DNA of 64,000 nt from assembly GCA_019112865.1 (NCBI GenBank), contig DXIN01000036.1:1-64000 (forward strand), in the 5' to 3' direction. This document shows, one piece after another, positions 53,378 to 62,737 of the stretch; positions within the stretch are counted from its first letter, which is position 1; each line of letters begins with the position of its first letter. The notes below the pieces were generated by a model. The model made no database searches. It saw nothing but the letters and a program-made list of their open reading frames with translations, and was not told where the DNA came from. The stretch is from Candidatus Helicobacter avicola (GTDB lineage Bacteria; Campylobacterota; Campylobacteria; Campylobacterales; Helicobacteraceae). Both the position numbers and the translations under genes were made by a program.

Positions 53378-55111
53378 TTACTTGCCACGATTCTTCCTCT
53401 CCTCCAATATCTCCTTAGGATATTCTATACCACCACCAAGTGCAGCATAGAGATTTACCATAGATTCTAAATACAGACTTTGAGCAGAAATCACACCGAT
53501 TTGAATCTCTAAAAGACTCCTTTGTGCATCAATCACCTCTAAGTATGAGGAATACCCCGTATCATATCGTTCCTTTGCGTGTTCTAGTGCCTTTGTGGCT
53601 GCTGTCTCCTGCTTTTTAAGGCTTTCTAATTCAGAATCTATCCACATAACACTAGAATGTGCGTCTTTTGCTTCTTGATATGCTTTTATCACCACATCTC
53701 TATATATGTATGCTGCCTCATCTCTTTGTGCGTTTGCTATACCAAATGCCCCTTTTAGCTCACCGCCCTTAAAAAGCGGAGCCAAAATACTCCCACTAAC
53801 CCCACCTATGAGTAAAAACTGCGTAAAATCTCGAAGTCCTGCTGCCCCAAAGTTTAGCCCAATATTAAAATCTGGTAAAAAATCTGCACGTGCTTTTTTG
53901 AGATATTCGCTACTTGAGGCTAGCATAAACTCTGCATACAATACATCTGGGCGATTATTGAGAAGTTTCGAAGAAATATAGCTGGGCAATTTTGGGGCTT
54001 GCAAAGCATTAAAGGCATAGGTGGCAGATTCTAAGCGGGGCATAGAACGAGAATCTCGCTCTGTGTATAAACCTGCTTGAGAATCTATATAAGAATCTGT
54101 ATTGTATTTTGCCTTGAAATCCACACGAGAATTGATGTGGGATTGCATTTTGGGATTTTTGTTAGATTCTGTGTGAATGTTTGTGTGAGATTCTGCGGTA
54201 TTTAGATATGGCTTAGAATCCATATATTGCGGTATAAAGCCTTGTTGGTTTAACAATTCTTTTGAATCCACATCAATACCTGTGAGATACTGCAGGGCAT
54301 TCTTTGTCTTAGCAATGGTAAGTGAGGTCTCGGCAATCTGTGTTTTGACAGATTCATATTGGATAATAGCTTGCTGTGCATCATAGGCACTGATATAGCC
54401 CACCTTTTTTCTATCTTCTATGATAGTTTGCTCCTTTTTTCTTGCCTCTAAGGTAGTGTAGAGTAGCTCTAGGCGGGATTGTAGGGCAAGGAGAGTGATG
54501 TAAGTTTTAGCTACTAATACATCAATAGAAAGTCTTGTAGCATGGCTCTGGGCGATGCTTGCTTGCAGGACATAGTATTTGCTTTTTTTAGCATAGTGAT
54601 ACTTGCCAAAAAAATCAAGATGATAAGACACATCAAGGCTACCTTGCGCAAGCCCATAGAGGCTATGGAGAATAGTTTGATTATAAGCTGGAGCGATATT
54701 GGCATCTAGGCTGGGAAAAAGTGCGGCTCTAGCAATTTTTAGGGCATTTTTTGCTGCCTCAATCTGTGTATTGGCAAGTTTGTTTTGTGTATGAAACTCC
54801 CTTGCATTTGTGAGGAGATAGAGCAAAGCAGGATTATGAAAATCCTCCCACCAACGCGTATTTATCTCCTCTTTGGTATCGCTTAGATTCAAAGATACTT
54901 GAGAATCTTGGGGCACATCACTAATACGCGGCACGCAAGCACTAAGCATAAAGAGGCAAGGGATAAGCAAGAGTTTTGCTATGGTTTTCGTTTTTGCAAT
55001 GGGACTTATCCTTTTTGTTGCTTTGTTAAGACTTTCTGTTTTAGATTCTGTGATTCCTAGATTCTCATTCTCACGGATATTTCCTAGTTTCACAAAATCT
55101 CTTGTTTGCAC
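53378..55111 (-). CDS. Outer-membrane efflux lipoprotein, NodT/TolC family
   Basis: 577 residues as read from a GTG at 55109-55111. The lipoprotein signal (AKLLLIPCLFMLSAC, lipobox LSAC) begins about 40 residues in, too deep for a real signal peptide. The region before it is built from ESK-type wording encoded by two AGATTCT copies. An ATT at 54998-55000 has an AAAAAGGAT ribosome site eight bases upstream and would give a perfect signal peptide (about 540 residues). The body has TolC repeats (ARAALFPSLDANIAPAYNQT, PDVLYAEFMLASSSEYLKKA, RYDTGYSSYLEVIDAQRSLL) and a 50-residue low-complexity insertion in the centre (about 300-360). Outer-membrane arm of the EmrAB-type pump encoded upstream. Confidence 0.85.
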   Translation of the reverse strand: MQTRDFVKLGNIRENENLGITESKTESLNKATKRISPIAKTKTIAKLLLIPCLFMLSACVPRISDVPQDSQVSLNLSDTKEEINTRWWEDFHNPALLYLLTNAREFHTQNKLANTQIEAAKNALKIARAALFPSLDANIAPAYNQTILHSLYGLAQGSLDVSYHLDFFGKYHYAKKSKYYVLQASIAQSHATRLSIDVLVAKTYITLLALQSRLELLYTTLEARKKEQTIIEDRKKVGYISAYDAQQAIIQYESVKTQIAETSLTIAKTKNALQYLTGIDVDSKELLNQQGFIPQYMDSKPYLNTAESHTNIHTESNKNPKMQSHINSRVDFKAKYNTDSYIDSQAGLYTERDSRSMPRLESATYAFNALQAPKLPSYISSKLLNNRPDVLYAEFMLASSSEYLKKARADFLPDFNIGLNFGAAGLRDFTQFLLIGGVSGSILAPLFKGGELKGAFGIANAQRDEAAYIYRDVVIKAYQEAKDAHSSVMWIDSELESLKKQETAATKALEHAKERYDTGYSSYLEVIDAQRSLLEIQIGVISAQSLYLESMVNLYAALGGGIEYPKEILEERKNRGK

Positions 55112-55270
55112 AAAAAAGAAAAGGGGTATTCCCCTCTCCCCGCTCTCTCAAGCCACGAAAAGAATAAAGCACCGCTTTTTGGCATTCTAGGATTTGAGAT
55201 TGCCAAATCAATGCGTTTGAATTGTTCAAAATTCTAGTATCTTGCGTAAGAGACGAATTTTTGTGTTGTT

Positions 55271-56326
55271 TCATTTTGTATGCACCTCTACTACCACACT
55301 CATTCCCGCCCTCAAATCCTCTAATCGCTCATTGCTAGGATCTATCTTGATTTTGACTGGGATTCGTTGGATAATCTTGATAAAATTCCCTGTAGCATGA
55401 TTGACTTTTATCGGGCTAAATTCACTGCCGGTGGCTGGGGCGATTTCCTCCACCACACCGCTAAACTTCGCATCATTGAGCGCATCAACGCTAAAGACAA
55501 CCTTTTGTCCGATAGCAACCTTATCCATTTTGGTTTCTTTAATATTGGCAATTACCCAACGCGCTTTAGGCACGATATAAGTAAGTGTGCTTTCTTGTGA
55601 GACAAATTGTCCAATGTGAGCAAGAATCTCGCCTAATTTTCCATCTATTGGAGCTTTAATAAGAGAATTATCTAAATCTATGAGGGCTAACTCCAGCAAG
55701 GCTTGTGTGCGTTTTACCCCTGCTTCTAGCATAGCCTTGTTTGTCTTAAAAGCTTCAAATTCTTGGAGGGATTTTTGGTATTGTGCTTTAGTTTTCGTAT
55801 GAGTAGCTTGTGCGCTTAAAAGCTGGGCTTTGGCATTATCATAATCCCGCTTACTCAAACTCCCTCTTTTAACAAGCGTTGAAACCCTATTGTTTTCGGC
55901 TTGAGCATTTTTAAGATTTGCCTCTGCGGCTTCGATTTGTGCTTGTTTTTCTATAATATCTGCCTCGTGTAAGCGATAGTTTTGCGTATAAGCTTCTAAC
56001 TCACTTGTTGCACTTTGCACATTTGCCTTAGCCTCTTCTACCTTTTGGGTAAAAATCCGCTTATCAATCTGTAAAAGTGGCTGCCCCTTTTTGACAAACT
56101 CAAAATCTTTAACATATACATCAGTTATATAGCCACTTATTTGTGGGGAAAGAAGTGTGGTTTTAGACTGGACATAAGCATCGTTTGTGGCAACGATATT
56201 GATGAAAAAAGGTGGTAACTGCCACGCATAGAGGATAAGCAAAACACCAATAGTAATACCAATAGCGGTTGTAATGATAATAAAAGCTTTGGGCTTGCTG
56301 GGAAGCCATGAGTAGTGCTTACTCAT
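55271..56326 (-). CDS. EmrA/HlyD-family membrane fusion protein
   Basis: 351 residues. One N-terminal membrane helix (IITTAIGITIGVLLILYAW), then TNDAYVQSKTTLLSPQISGYI (barrel-sandwich half-motif), a long coiled coil (about 90-200) and SLIKAPIDGKLGEILAHIGQFV. It bridges the EmrB-like pump to the TolC-like outer-membrane protein. The start overlaps the emrB-like stop by 4 bp. Confidence 0.9.
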   Translation of the reverse strand: MSKHYSWLPSKPKAFIIITTAIGITIGVLLILYAWQLPPFFINIVATNDAYVQSKTTLLSPQISGYITDVYVKDFEFVKKGQPLLQIDKRIFTQKVEEAKANVQSATSELEAYTQNYRLHEADIIEKQAQIEAAEANLKNAQAENNRVSTLVKRGSLSKRDYDNAKAQLLSAQATHTKTKAQYQKSLQEFEAFKTNKAMLEAGVKRTQALLELALIDLDNSLIKAPIDGKLGEILAHIGQFVSQESTLTYIVPKARWVIANIKETKMDKVAIGQKVVFSVDALNDAKFSGVVEEIAPATGSEFSPIKVNHATGNFIKIIQRIPVKIKIDPSNERLEDLRAGMSVVVEVHTK

Positions 56327-57978
56327 TTATTACCTCCTTGTTGTGGTATTAGAGAGTTTTGTGCTCTTGTGAGTTGTTCGAGAATTTTTGCTGTTTTTGC
56401 GTTGTTGTTTATCGAGCGAGTTTTGAGAATATCTAACTCACGTCGCAAGGAGTTTGTTGTGAGCTTAAAATAGATATAACGCACTGCTAAGATTATAAAA
56501 ATCACACTCCCAATCACACCGATCGTAAAAAACAAATCTTCATACGCCAACACTCCGGCTTGTTTGATAACTTCGTCATTAAAATGTGTGCCAAAAAGAG
56601 GGTTTGAAACATTATGATTTATAATGTTTTGTGCATTTTGGGTGGTTTGGAATCGTATAAAATACCCAATGAGTGCCGACCCAAAAAGCCCAAAGACACC
56701 TTGAGAAAAAGTAAAAACCACTGCAAAAGTAATCACATAGTTTGTGCCTCGCGCAAAGCCTAGCACGATACCATTGACAATCAAAGGACCCATAAAAAAC
56801 ACGCTAGCAAAAGCAATAAGGGATTGCCCTAGATAAATATCACTAGGCAACATATCTACTGATAGATTCGTCGAGAGAAAGCTTCCAAGCGGAATGAGGG
56901 CTGCAGCAAAGAGAATCATACCATGTGAGCGTTCGTAATTATAAATAAGGAGACATAAAATCCCACCAAATAACGCCCCTAAAGTTAAGATTCCATAATA
57001 TCCCATAAGCTGATAATCACTAAAACTTAGCACATTGCGAAAAAGCATAGTAGCTCCGGTGCTTTGTTCGGCTAGACACATACGCACAAAGGCTGCAGCT
57101 AGGGAGAGTTCTATAAGCTGGAAATTCATCAAAAACTTTAAGTGAATAAAAGGACGTTTTTTGAAAAACTCGGCGATAAAAAATAGCCCAAAAGATACAA
57201 GTGCAAGGCATAAACCATAAGCAATTGCTTCATAATGCCACCAAATAATATTTCCCACGCTAAAGATGAGGCAACAAAGTGCTGTGCCAAGTGCAAAAAG
57301 AATAACCGTAAAATCTTCTGGAAAAAATGCCTTAGCAGTGTATGAAGGTGGTAACTCAATGAGTAAAAATGTGCAAAATGCAATGAGACAAAATCCTATC
57401 TCAAAGCAATTCATTAAATGCGGATAATCACTGACACTAAAATATGCCACAATAAAGTGTGAGAGGACAGAATCAATTTGAGAAAGTCCTATGCTGGTAG
57501 GAAAAAGAAGGTATTTTTTACTCATAGGAAGCATTTGGATTGTATAAAAAATAGTCAAAACGCTAATACCACCGCCAACAACACCGCCAATGAACCGAGC
57601 AAAAACCACTATCCAAAAATTACTAAACATAAATTCTAAGATTTGAGAGAATAGGAGCACTAAAAAAATGCAAGTAAAAAAGATTTTTAGTCCAAATTGC
57701 TGCCGAAAGCGAAAGAGCATAATGGTTGTCCAAACATTACCCATATAATATGCTGCCGTTACATATGCCCCTTGCGTGGGGGTAAAGCCAAAATCACCCT
57801 GTAAATAGTCAATATAAGCGATGATGAGGTTGTTTTGCAAACTTGCAGCAATAAGCACGACAATAAAAGCTATGCCATAAAGCAGACGTATTTGGTTTGG
57901 TAAGTCTGGTTTAGCCGGGCTACCCCAAATAGATGGCATTTCATTGGGTTTGAAATGCTCTTTTATATCAATAGGCAT
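56323..57978 (-). CDS. EmrB-type MFS drug exporter (DHA2, 14 TM)
   Basis: 551 residues, about fourteen predicted helices. IAYIDYLQGDFGFTPTQGAYVTAAYYMGNV and FARFIGGVVGGGISVLT correspond to helices 1-2 and 4 of DHA2 pumps; a C-terminal cytoplasmic tail follows. GTAGGAGGTGC gives a very strong ribosome site. First gene of the pump operon (pump, fusion protein, outer-membrane channel). Substrate unknown; solvents, bile salts or drugs are likely in an enteric species. No local regulator gene is present. Confidence 0.87.
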   Translation of the reverse strand: MPIDIKEHFKPNEMPSIWGSPAKPDLPNQIRLLYGIAFIVVLIAASLQNNLIIAYIDYLQGDFGFTPTQGAYVTAAYYMGNVWTTIMLFRFRQQFGLKIFFTCIFLVLLFSQILEFMFSNFWIVVFARFIGGVVGGGISVLTIFYTIQMLPMSKKYLLFPTSIGLSQIDSVLSHFIVAYFSVSDYPHLMNCFEIGFCLIAFCTFLLIELPPSYTAKAFFPEDFTVILFALGTALCCLIFSVGNIIWWHYEAIAYGLCLALVSFGLFFIAEFFKKRPFIHLKFLMNFQLIELSLAAAFVRMCLAEQSTGATMLFRNVLSFSDYQLMGYYGILTLGALFGGILCLLIYNYERSHGMILFAAALIPLGSFLSTNLSVDMLPSDIYLGQSLIAFASVFFMGPLIVNGIVLGFARGTNYVITFAVVFTFSQGVFGLFGSALIGYFIRFQTTQNAQNIINHNVSNPLFGTHFNDEVIKQAGVLAYEDLFFTIGVIGSVIFIILAVRYIYFKLTTNSLRRELDILKTRSINNNAKTAKILEQLTRAQNSLIPQQGGNK

Positions 57979-58303
57979 TGCGCACCTCCTACAACTTTTG
58001 GTAACACAACAGAATCTACCAAGTGATGATTTTGAGCCAAAGTAGATTCTCTACGCCAAGACAGAAGCAAGAATCTCTAAAGTCTCAAGACAAACTTGCA
58101 CAGGTATTAATGTATGTAAAATAATCCTAGTCTAGGGCAGTCATAAGGCTGGAGTAGGCTTGGAAAGAAAATTATGGATGCATTATACTCCAAAGTTTGC
58201 TTAAAATTACATTTTTGGCAAAAAATAAAATAATTTTTTACTATTTTGGGGGATTGATGGCATTATTCGCTGCCATATGTTTGCACACACTTGAATGTGA
58301 ATT
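57979..58303 (-). promoter_or_regulatory. 325-bp intergenic region with the efflux operon promoter
   Basis: No gene is apparent. On the minus strand TATAAT sits at 58182-58187, about 205 bp before the emrB-type start, so the leader is long. The stretch near 58200-58250 is very AT-rich. No clear regulator operator or terminator for dapE was recognised. Confidence 0.5.
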
Positions 58304-59446
58304 TCAAATTTCTGCGCTAATTTGTGTCAAAAAACGCATAAAAATCTCATATAATATTTGCACATCTTGTGGCTTGACACGCTCATTTATAGCGTGAATC
58401 GTGTCATTTGGCACACCCACTTCTACCACCGGTATGCCTCTAGCACCAAAAAATCTCGCATCGCTCGTGCCTCCACTTGTGCTAAGCTCTGGCGTGTATC
58501 CACACACAGATTCTATACACGCACTCATCATTGCCACAAGTGGCGAATCGGTCAAAAATCCCACAGAGCTTTGTCTAAGCTGTAAATCAAAATCCAACCC
58601 TTGCAGCACTTTATGCACATAAGATTGCACATCTTCTTTTGTAGTTTGGGGAGAATTACGCACATTAAAGAGAATCTTTAACTCATTTGGCGTTACATTA
58701 ACAACCTCCATACCACCGCGTATATCAGTAATCACAAGCTTGCTTGGGTCAAAATGTGCATCGCCTTTATCAAGATTCACACCAGCGATCTTACCCAGCC
58801 TCGCACCCAAAAGTTCGGTGGGATTTATGCAGTTTTGAGGATAGGCGACATGCCCTTGTTTGCCAAAAATTGTGATTTTACCATTGATACTGCCACGTCG
58901 TCCGACTTTGATTGTATCGCCACAAATTGTGTGTGCAGTTGGTTCAGCCACTATCGCCATAGTAGGCAATAGCCCCCTAGATTCTAACTCATCTAGCATA
59001 TATTGCGTGCCATAAGTCCCCTCACCCTCTTCATCACTTGTGAGCAAAAGTGAGATTTGCAGGTCCTTTGTCGCTTCGGAGTTCTGCGCTAAAAAATCCC
59101 TTATCGCACATACAAACGCACTCACACCGCTTTTCATATCCTGCGCACCGCGCCCATAGAGATACCCATCTCTATGGGTAGGAGCAAATGGATCGCTACT
59201 CCAGCCCTCGCCCGGTGGGACGACATCAATATGTCCAGCAAAGCACAAATGCCGCTGCGCCTTACGAGGCGTGTATAGAAAGATATTTTTCACACCCTCC
59301 TTTTCTTGCGTGATGACTTCAAACGCACCCTCGCCCAAAGATTGTGTGAAAATCTCTTGCACCAGTGTGTATATCCCGCACTCCTTAGGCGTTACACTTG
59401 GATAAGTTATCAGCTCTTGTAGGAGTGAAATCGCACTAAATTTCAT
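58304..59446 (-). CDS. dapE: Succinyl-diaminopimelate desuccinylase
   Basis: 380 residues. M20 metallopeptidase: FAGHIDVVPPGEGW (zinc His), GRGAQDMKSGVSA (bridging Asp), LLLTSDEEGEG (catalytic Glu), STSGGTSDARF and EVGVPNDTIHAINERV. Releases succinate from succinyl-diaminopimelate in lysine and peptidoglycan synthesis, the pathway completed by lysA. Its ATG overlaps the stop of the 62-residue gene at the end of the iron cluster (ATGA), so it may be read through from that operon. Confidence 0.95.
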   Translation of the reverse strand: MKFSAISLLQELITYPSVTPKECGIYTLVQEIFTQSLGEGAFEVITQEKEGVKNIFLYTPRKAQRHLCFAGHIDVVPPGEGWSSDPFAPTHRDGYLYGRGAQDMKSGVSAFVCAIRDFLAQNSEATKDLQISLLLTSDEEGEGTYGTQYMLDELESRGLLPTMAIVAEPTAHTICGDTIKVGRRGSINGKITIFGKQGHVAYPQNCINPTELLGARLGKIAGVNLDKGDAHFDPSKLVITDIRGGMEVVNVTPNELKILFNVRNSPQTTKEDVQSYVHKVLQGLDFDLQLRQSSVGFLTDSPLVAMMSACIESVCGYTPELSTSGGTSDARFFGARGIPVVEVGVPNDTIHAINERVKPQDVQILYEIFMRFLTQISAEI

Positions 59447-59631
59447 TGTTTTTTGTTATACAAACTATGGTGCCAGATACTAAAGCCTACCAATGCCACA
59501 CCCGAGAGTATATGTAAGCTCTTTGCACCTTTGCTGTTCATAAAAAAAGCACTACCGACACAAAGTGCCATAGATGCGGTCATACCAACTTTTGCTAATT
59601 CTCGTTTAGATTCTAATTTTTTGAGTTTCAT
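59443..59631 (-). CDS. Small two-helix membrane protein at the end of the fez-like cluster
   Basis: 62 residues from the ATG at 59629-59631 with AGGAGA upstream; longer readings lack a ribosome site. The start lies 26 bp inside the ATPase gene, so the two are coupled. Lys-rich N-terminus, then two short hydrophobic segments (MTASMALCVGSAFFMN and LHILSGVALVGFSIWHH). Three His at the membrane ends (SLH, WHH) could bind heme or metal. Not recognised as a known family; a membrane role in the iron compartment is inferred from context. Confidence 0.72.
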   Translation of the reverse strand: MKLKKLESKRELAKVGMTASMALCVGSAFFMNSKGAKSLHILSGVALVGFSIWHHSLYNKKQ

Positions 59632-61759
59632 ATTTCTCCTTTTTGTTTTTAAGTATGATAGGTCGCAGAGCGTTAAGGAGCAAGAAAATAGTCGTGCCAT
59701 TGTGCAAAAATGCCGTCTGAATCGGAGAGAGTTTGCCAAAAGTAGCAGATGCCAAAATCGCGCTATTGGTAACCACGGTTATGGTGAAATTTTTATGCAC
59801 CTTTGCAAGGCACTGCATTGCGTATTCTCTCACATCAGCTACCGCCTCTATATCATCTCTAAGAAGCACAATATCTGCGCTCGCCTTTGCGATATCCGCA
59901 CCCTTGTGCATACCTATGCCACTATCTGCCTTGATGAGAGCGGGAGCGTCATTGATACCATCACCCACAAATGCCACCTTTTTGCCCTCGCCCATAATAG
60001 TTTCTAAAATCTCTGCTTTTTGTGTGGGTAGCAATTCTGCATAGAATCTATCAATCCCAAGCGAATCTGCAATTTCTTTGGCTTGTTTGTATCCATCACC
60101 TGTGAGCATAATCACCTCTTGCACGCCGTATTTGCGCAAACGCGTTAAGGCTTCTTTGGCATTAGGACGCAAGGTATCTTTGAGCATAATGACTGCAAGG
60201 AGCTTCTTGTCATATCCGATAAAAAGCGGCGTATGTCCAGAATCTAAAAACCTTGTAATCTCCGCATCGTGCGCACTCATATCCACGCCCTCATCGTCTT
60301 CTAAGAAATGACGATTGCCAATAAGCACTTCCTTGCCATTGATTTGGCTTTTTACCCCGTGTGCGACGATAAATGTAACCTCCTCATGGTGCATATGGAT
60401 AAACTCCTGCTGCTTTGCTGCCCGCACCACAGCTTCTGCCACAGGGTGGAAATAATGCTCCTCAATACTTGCAGAGAGATTGAGAATCTCATCTTTGTGC
60501 CATGCGGGATCAAAGGAATGCACCTCGACCACCTCTAATTCACCATTTGTCAGTGTCCCAGTTTTGTCAAACACAAACACTTGCGCTTGGTTGAGAGTTT
60601 CAAGACTTTTTGCACCTTTGATGATAATGCCATTTTTACCGGCATTAGAAATTGTAGATTTAAACGCCACCGGTGTAGCAAGTTTGAGTGCGCAAGAATA
60701 ATCTGCCTGCAATACAGAGGCGACACGCGTGAGATCACGACTAAACACATAAGAAGCAAGCCCAAGCCCAAGCGTAATAGGCACGAGTTTATCTGCCATT
60801 TTTGAGGCATTAAGCTGGATTGAGGATTTTTGCGAGAGTGTTGTTTGGATATATTCTTTGATACGCGCTGTGGCTGTCTGCTCACCCACGCCCTCTGCCC
60901 AAATTTTGATTTTACCCTCCTGCACAATCGTGCCAGAAAGCACTCTATCCCCACGAGCACGACGAACCGGCGTGGCTTCACCCGTCATTGAAATTTGATT
61001 GACTAATGCTTCTCCAGAGACGATGTGTCCATCAATGAGAATTGTCTGACCCGCACCCACAACCACAATATCCCCCACTTGTATTTGACTACTAGGTGTT
61101 AGCACAAGCTCTGCTTTGCCCTTTATATACTTCTCTACCCATGCATCGCCACCTTGGGGTTTGCTAAGCTCTTTGAGCAAATCATCGCTTTTATACATAG
61201 ACATTTCTTCTATGTATTCACCGAGGGTAAGCATAAAGTTTGTGGAATTTGCCGTGCGATAATCCTGTCGATACAGCGATATAGCTATCGCCATAGCCTC
61301 TAAGACACGCGAAGTGATACCTTGAGAAAAAACCTCTTTTATGCCACTTGTGAGGATAGGGGCGCAAGCAATGAATGAAAAAACAGATTTGAGTGTATTA
61401 GATGGCAAAAATGGCTCGCTCACTAACGCCGTAGCAGAGCGCACAACTTCCATAGAGCTTGGTATCTCACCACGCAAAGCAAGGTAGCTTTCTTGAGAAT
61501 CTTTTTTGTCTGATAAAGTAATGAGATTTTCTAAAACTGCAAAAATTTCTTGCTTGAGTTTTTCAAGGCTACCACTATAAGTGATGATAATATTATGCAA
61601 GATGTCATTAATCCGCACACTTGTGATATGGGGGAGTTTTTCTAGCTCCACACGCAAGATAAGGGCTTGTATCACACTACCTTCAGGACACACATACGCA
61701 AATCGTGCGCGATTATGCGTATGATGAACAACCCTAAGGATAAGCCCTCTCTTTGACAT
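59606..61759 (-). CDS. fezB: P1B-type metal ATPase, FezB-like (ferrosome ATPase candidate)
   Basis: 717 residues from the ATG at 61757-61759, where SKRGLILRVVHHTHNRARF begins; a start 17 codons earlier overlaps the previous gene. All pump motifs are present: TGEATP in the actuator, phosphorylation site DKTGTLT, HP locus in HYFHPVAEAVV, MLTGDGYKQA and VGDGINDAPAL. The helix-4 metal motif is SCALKLATP in place of CPC or SPC. The N-terminus is an HMA-like fold with no CxxC but an HH-x3-RxR motif. These traits, with the small-protein neighbours, fit the P1B-6/FezB group that loads iron into ferrosomes. An ordinary metal exporter is the alternative. Confidence 0.78.
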   Translation of the reverse strand: MSKRGLILRVVHHTHNRARFAYVCPEGSVIQALILRVELEKLPHITSVRINDILHNIIITYSGSLEKLKQEIFAVLENLITLSDKKDSQESYLALRGEIPSSMEVVRSATALVSEPFLPSNTLKSVFSFIACAPILTSGIKEVFSQGITSRVLEAMAIAISLYRQDYRTANSTNFMLTLGEYIEEMSMYKSDDLLKELSKPQGGDAWVEKYIKGKAELVLTPSSQIQVGDIVVVGAGQTILIDGHIVSGEALVNQISMTGEATPVRRARGDRVLSGTIVQEGKIKIWAEGVGEQTATARIKEYIQTTLSQKSSIQLNASKMADKLVPITLGLGLASYVFSRDLTRVASVLQADYSCALKLATPVAFKSTISNAGKNGIIIKGAKSLETLNQAQVFVFDKTGTLTNGELEVVEVHSFDPAWHKDEILNLSASIEEHYFHPVAEAVVRAAKQQEFIHMHHEEVTFIVAHGVKSQINGKEVLIGNRHFLEDDEGVDMSAHDAEITRFLDSGHTPLFIGYDKKLLAVIMLKDTLRPNAKEALTRLRKYGVQEVIMLTGDGYKQAKEIADSLGIDRFYAELLPTQKAEILETIMGEGKKVAFVGDGINDAPALIKADSGIGMHKGADIAKASADIVLLRDDIEAVADVREYAMQCLAKVHKNFTITVVTNSAILASATFGKLSPIQTAFLHNGTTIFLLLNALRPIILKNKKEKYETQKIRI

Positions 61760-61769
61760 AACATCTCGA

Positions 61770-62099
61770 TTATTCTTTATGAGAATCCACTTCCGCCTTG
61801 GCGTCCTCATAACGTTCTTTTAGCTCTTCTATACCCACTTCAAACAGACTAGAAAGCTTGGCAAATCCCTTGAAAATTGCTTTTTGTGCATCTTCATTAG
61901 TTAGGATAAATGTTGCCACCGCTCCGATGATTGCACCCTTGAAAAAATCCTGTTGGGCATTGCCACTATTAAAAAAAGAAGTAAAAAGATTCTGTGTATT
62001 TGTGTTTTGATTTGTAGTGCTTGCATTGGTCTTTGTCTGATTGATGTAAGGATTGTTTTGCACAGAATCGAGATTGTTAAGATTGTCATTTGTTGCCAT
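61770..62099 (-). CDS. YtxH-like single-helix protein of the fez-like cluster
   Basis: 109 residues from the ATG at 62097-62099 (AAGGAG five bases upstream). The first 50 residues are Asn/Thr/Gln-rich and disordered. One hydrophobic segment follows (DFFKGAIIGAVATFILTNED, with GxxxG-like GAIIGA), then an acidic coiled-coil tail (GIEELKERYEDAKAEVDSHKE). Resembles YtxH-type gas-vesicle or membrane-associated small proteins. The stop is 10 bp before the ATPase start and the start overlaps the preceding gene by 14 bp. Confidence 0.75.
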   Translation of the reverse strand: MATNDNLNNLDSVQNNPYINQTKTNASTTNQNTNTQNLFTSFFNSGNAQQDFFKGAIIGAVATFILTNEDAQKAIFKGFAKLSSLFEVGIEELKERYEDAKAEVDSHKE

Positions 62100-62427
62100 C
62101 AAAACTCCTTGTGAAAAAATGTGAAAAATCTATATTTTCAAGCGCATAGCTCCCAGCTACACCTACGAGCAGATATGCACTAGATTCCAAAACATTACTT
62201 AATGCGTTTTGAGGACTTCCAAGCGCATTAGCTATGCCTATGGTGCAAACCCCGAGCAAAGCACCTTGCATTGTGCTTTTGAGCGTATTGCCCAATGCTT
62301 GTGATTGAGTAATCTCTCCTTTTTTATAATGCTGATAATTAGCAATCCCCGCCGCTATAAGTCCAGCTGCCGCACCACTCACAGCATGAGCATTGAGTGA
62401 TCTAGGCATACCCGTATCAAATATCAT
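62086..62427 (-). CDS. Gly/Ala-rich membrane protein of the fez-like cluster
   Basis: 113 residues. LNAHAVSGAAAGLIAAGIANYQHYK is a glycine-zipper helix (GxxxG in SGAAAG and GLIAAG); a second hydrophobic part is QGALLGVCTIGIANALGS and a third is SSAYLLVGVAGSYALE. TTAGGAGT before the ATG. GxxxG-rich small membrane proteins are typical of organelle-forming clusters such as magnetosome mam and ferrosome fez genes. Family not otherwise recognised. Confidence 0.75.
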   Translation of the reverse strand: MIFDTGMPRSLNAHAVSGAAAGLIAAGIANYQHYKKGEITQSQALGNTLKSTMQGALLGVCTIGIANALGSPQNALSNVLESSAYLLVGVAGSYALENIDFSHFFTRSFDGNK

Positions 62428-62452
62428 AAAAACTCCTAATTGTTAATCGCAA

Positions 62453-62734
62453 CTAGAGCGCTGATGTCGTGTTTGTCGTAGCTTGTTTTACACGTCTTGT
62501 GCGAGGTTTTTTTGCACTCTTAGCCTTTGTGCTTGTCGCTTTTTTCACCGGCTTTGTCGCAACCTGTTGCGCAAGTGATTGGACTGCTTTTCTGCCTCTT
62601 TTGCTTGCTTTTTTTACATTTTCTTGTATATCTTGGGTTGCGTTTTGCAGTGTTTTGGAAATCTTTTCTCGATTATTGTAAGCAATCACAGCCCCTCCGC
62701 CTAAAATCAATCCCGCAAGAAATGGTAATGCCAT
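62453..62734 (-). CDS. Small single-helix protein with a basic Lys/Ala/Arg-rich tail (FezA-like candidate)
   Basis: 93 residues. MALPFLAGLILGGGAVIAYNNR is a membrane helix with a GLILGGG glycine motif, followed by a long basic tail (KKASKRGRKAVQS, then repeated KKATSTKAKSAKKPRTRR) that resembles histone or polylysine tails. The tail could coat an acidic or phosphate-rich mineral. AAAAGGAG before the ATG and 3 bp from the next gene upstream. No family is recognised, so the FezA comparison rests on architecture only. Confidence 0.7.
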   Translation of the reverse strand: MALPFLAGLILGGGAVIAYNNREKISKTLQNATQDIQENVKKASKRGRKAVQSLAQQVATKPVKKATSTKAKSAKKPRTRRVKQATTNTTSAL

Positions 62735-62737
62735 AAA

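Noticed and set aside
59606-61759. Copper-exporting P1B-1 ATPase (CopA) assignment
   Set aside because: There is no CPC motif in helix 4 and no CxxC in the N-terminal domain; neighbours are not copper chaperones.
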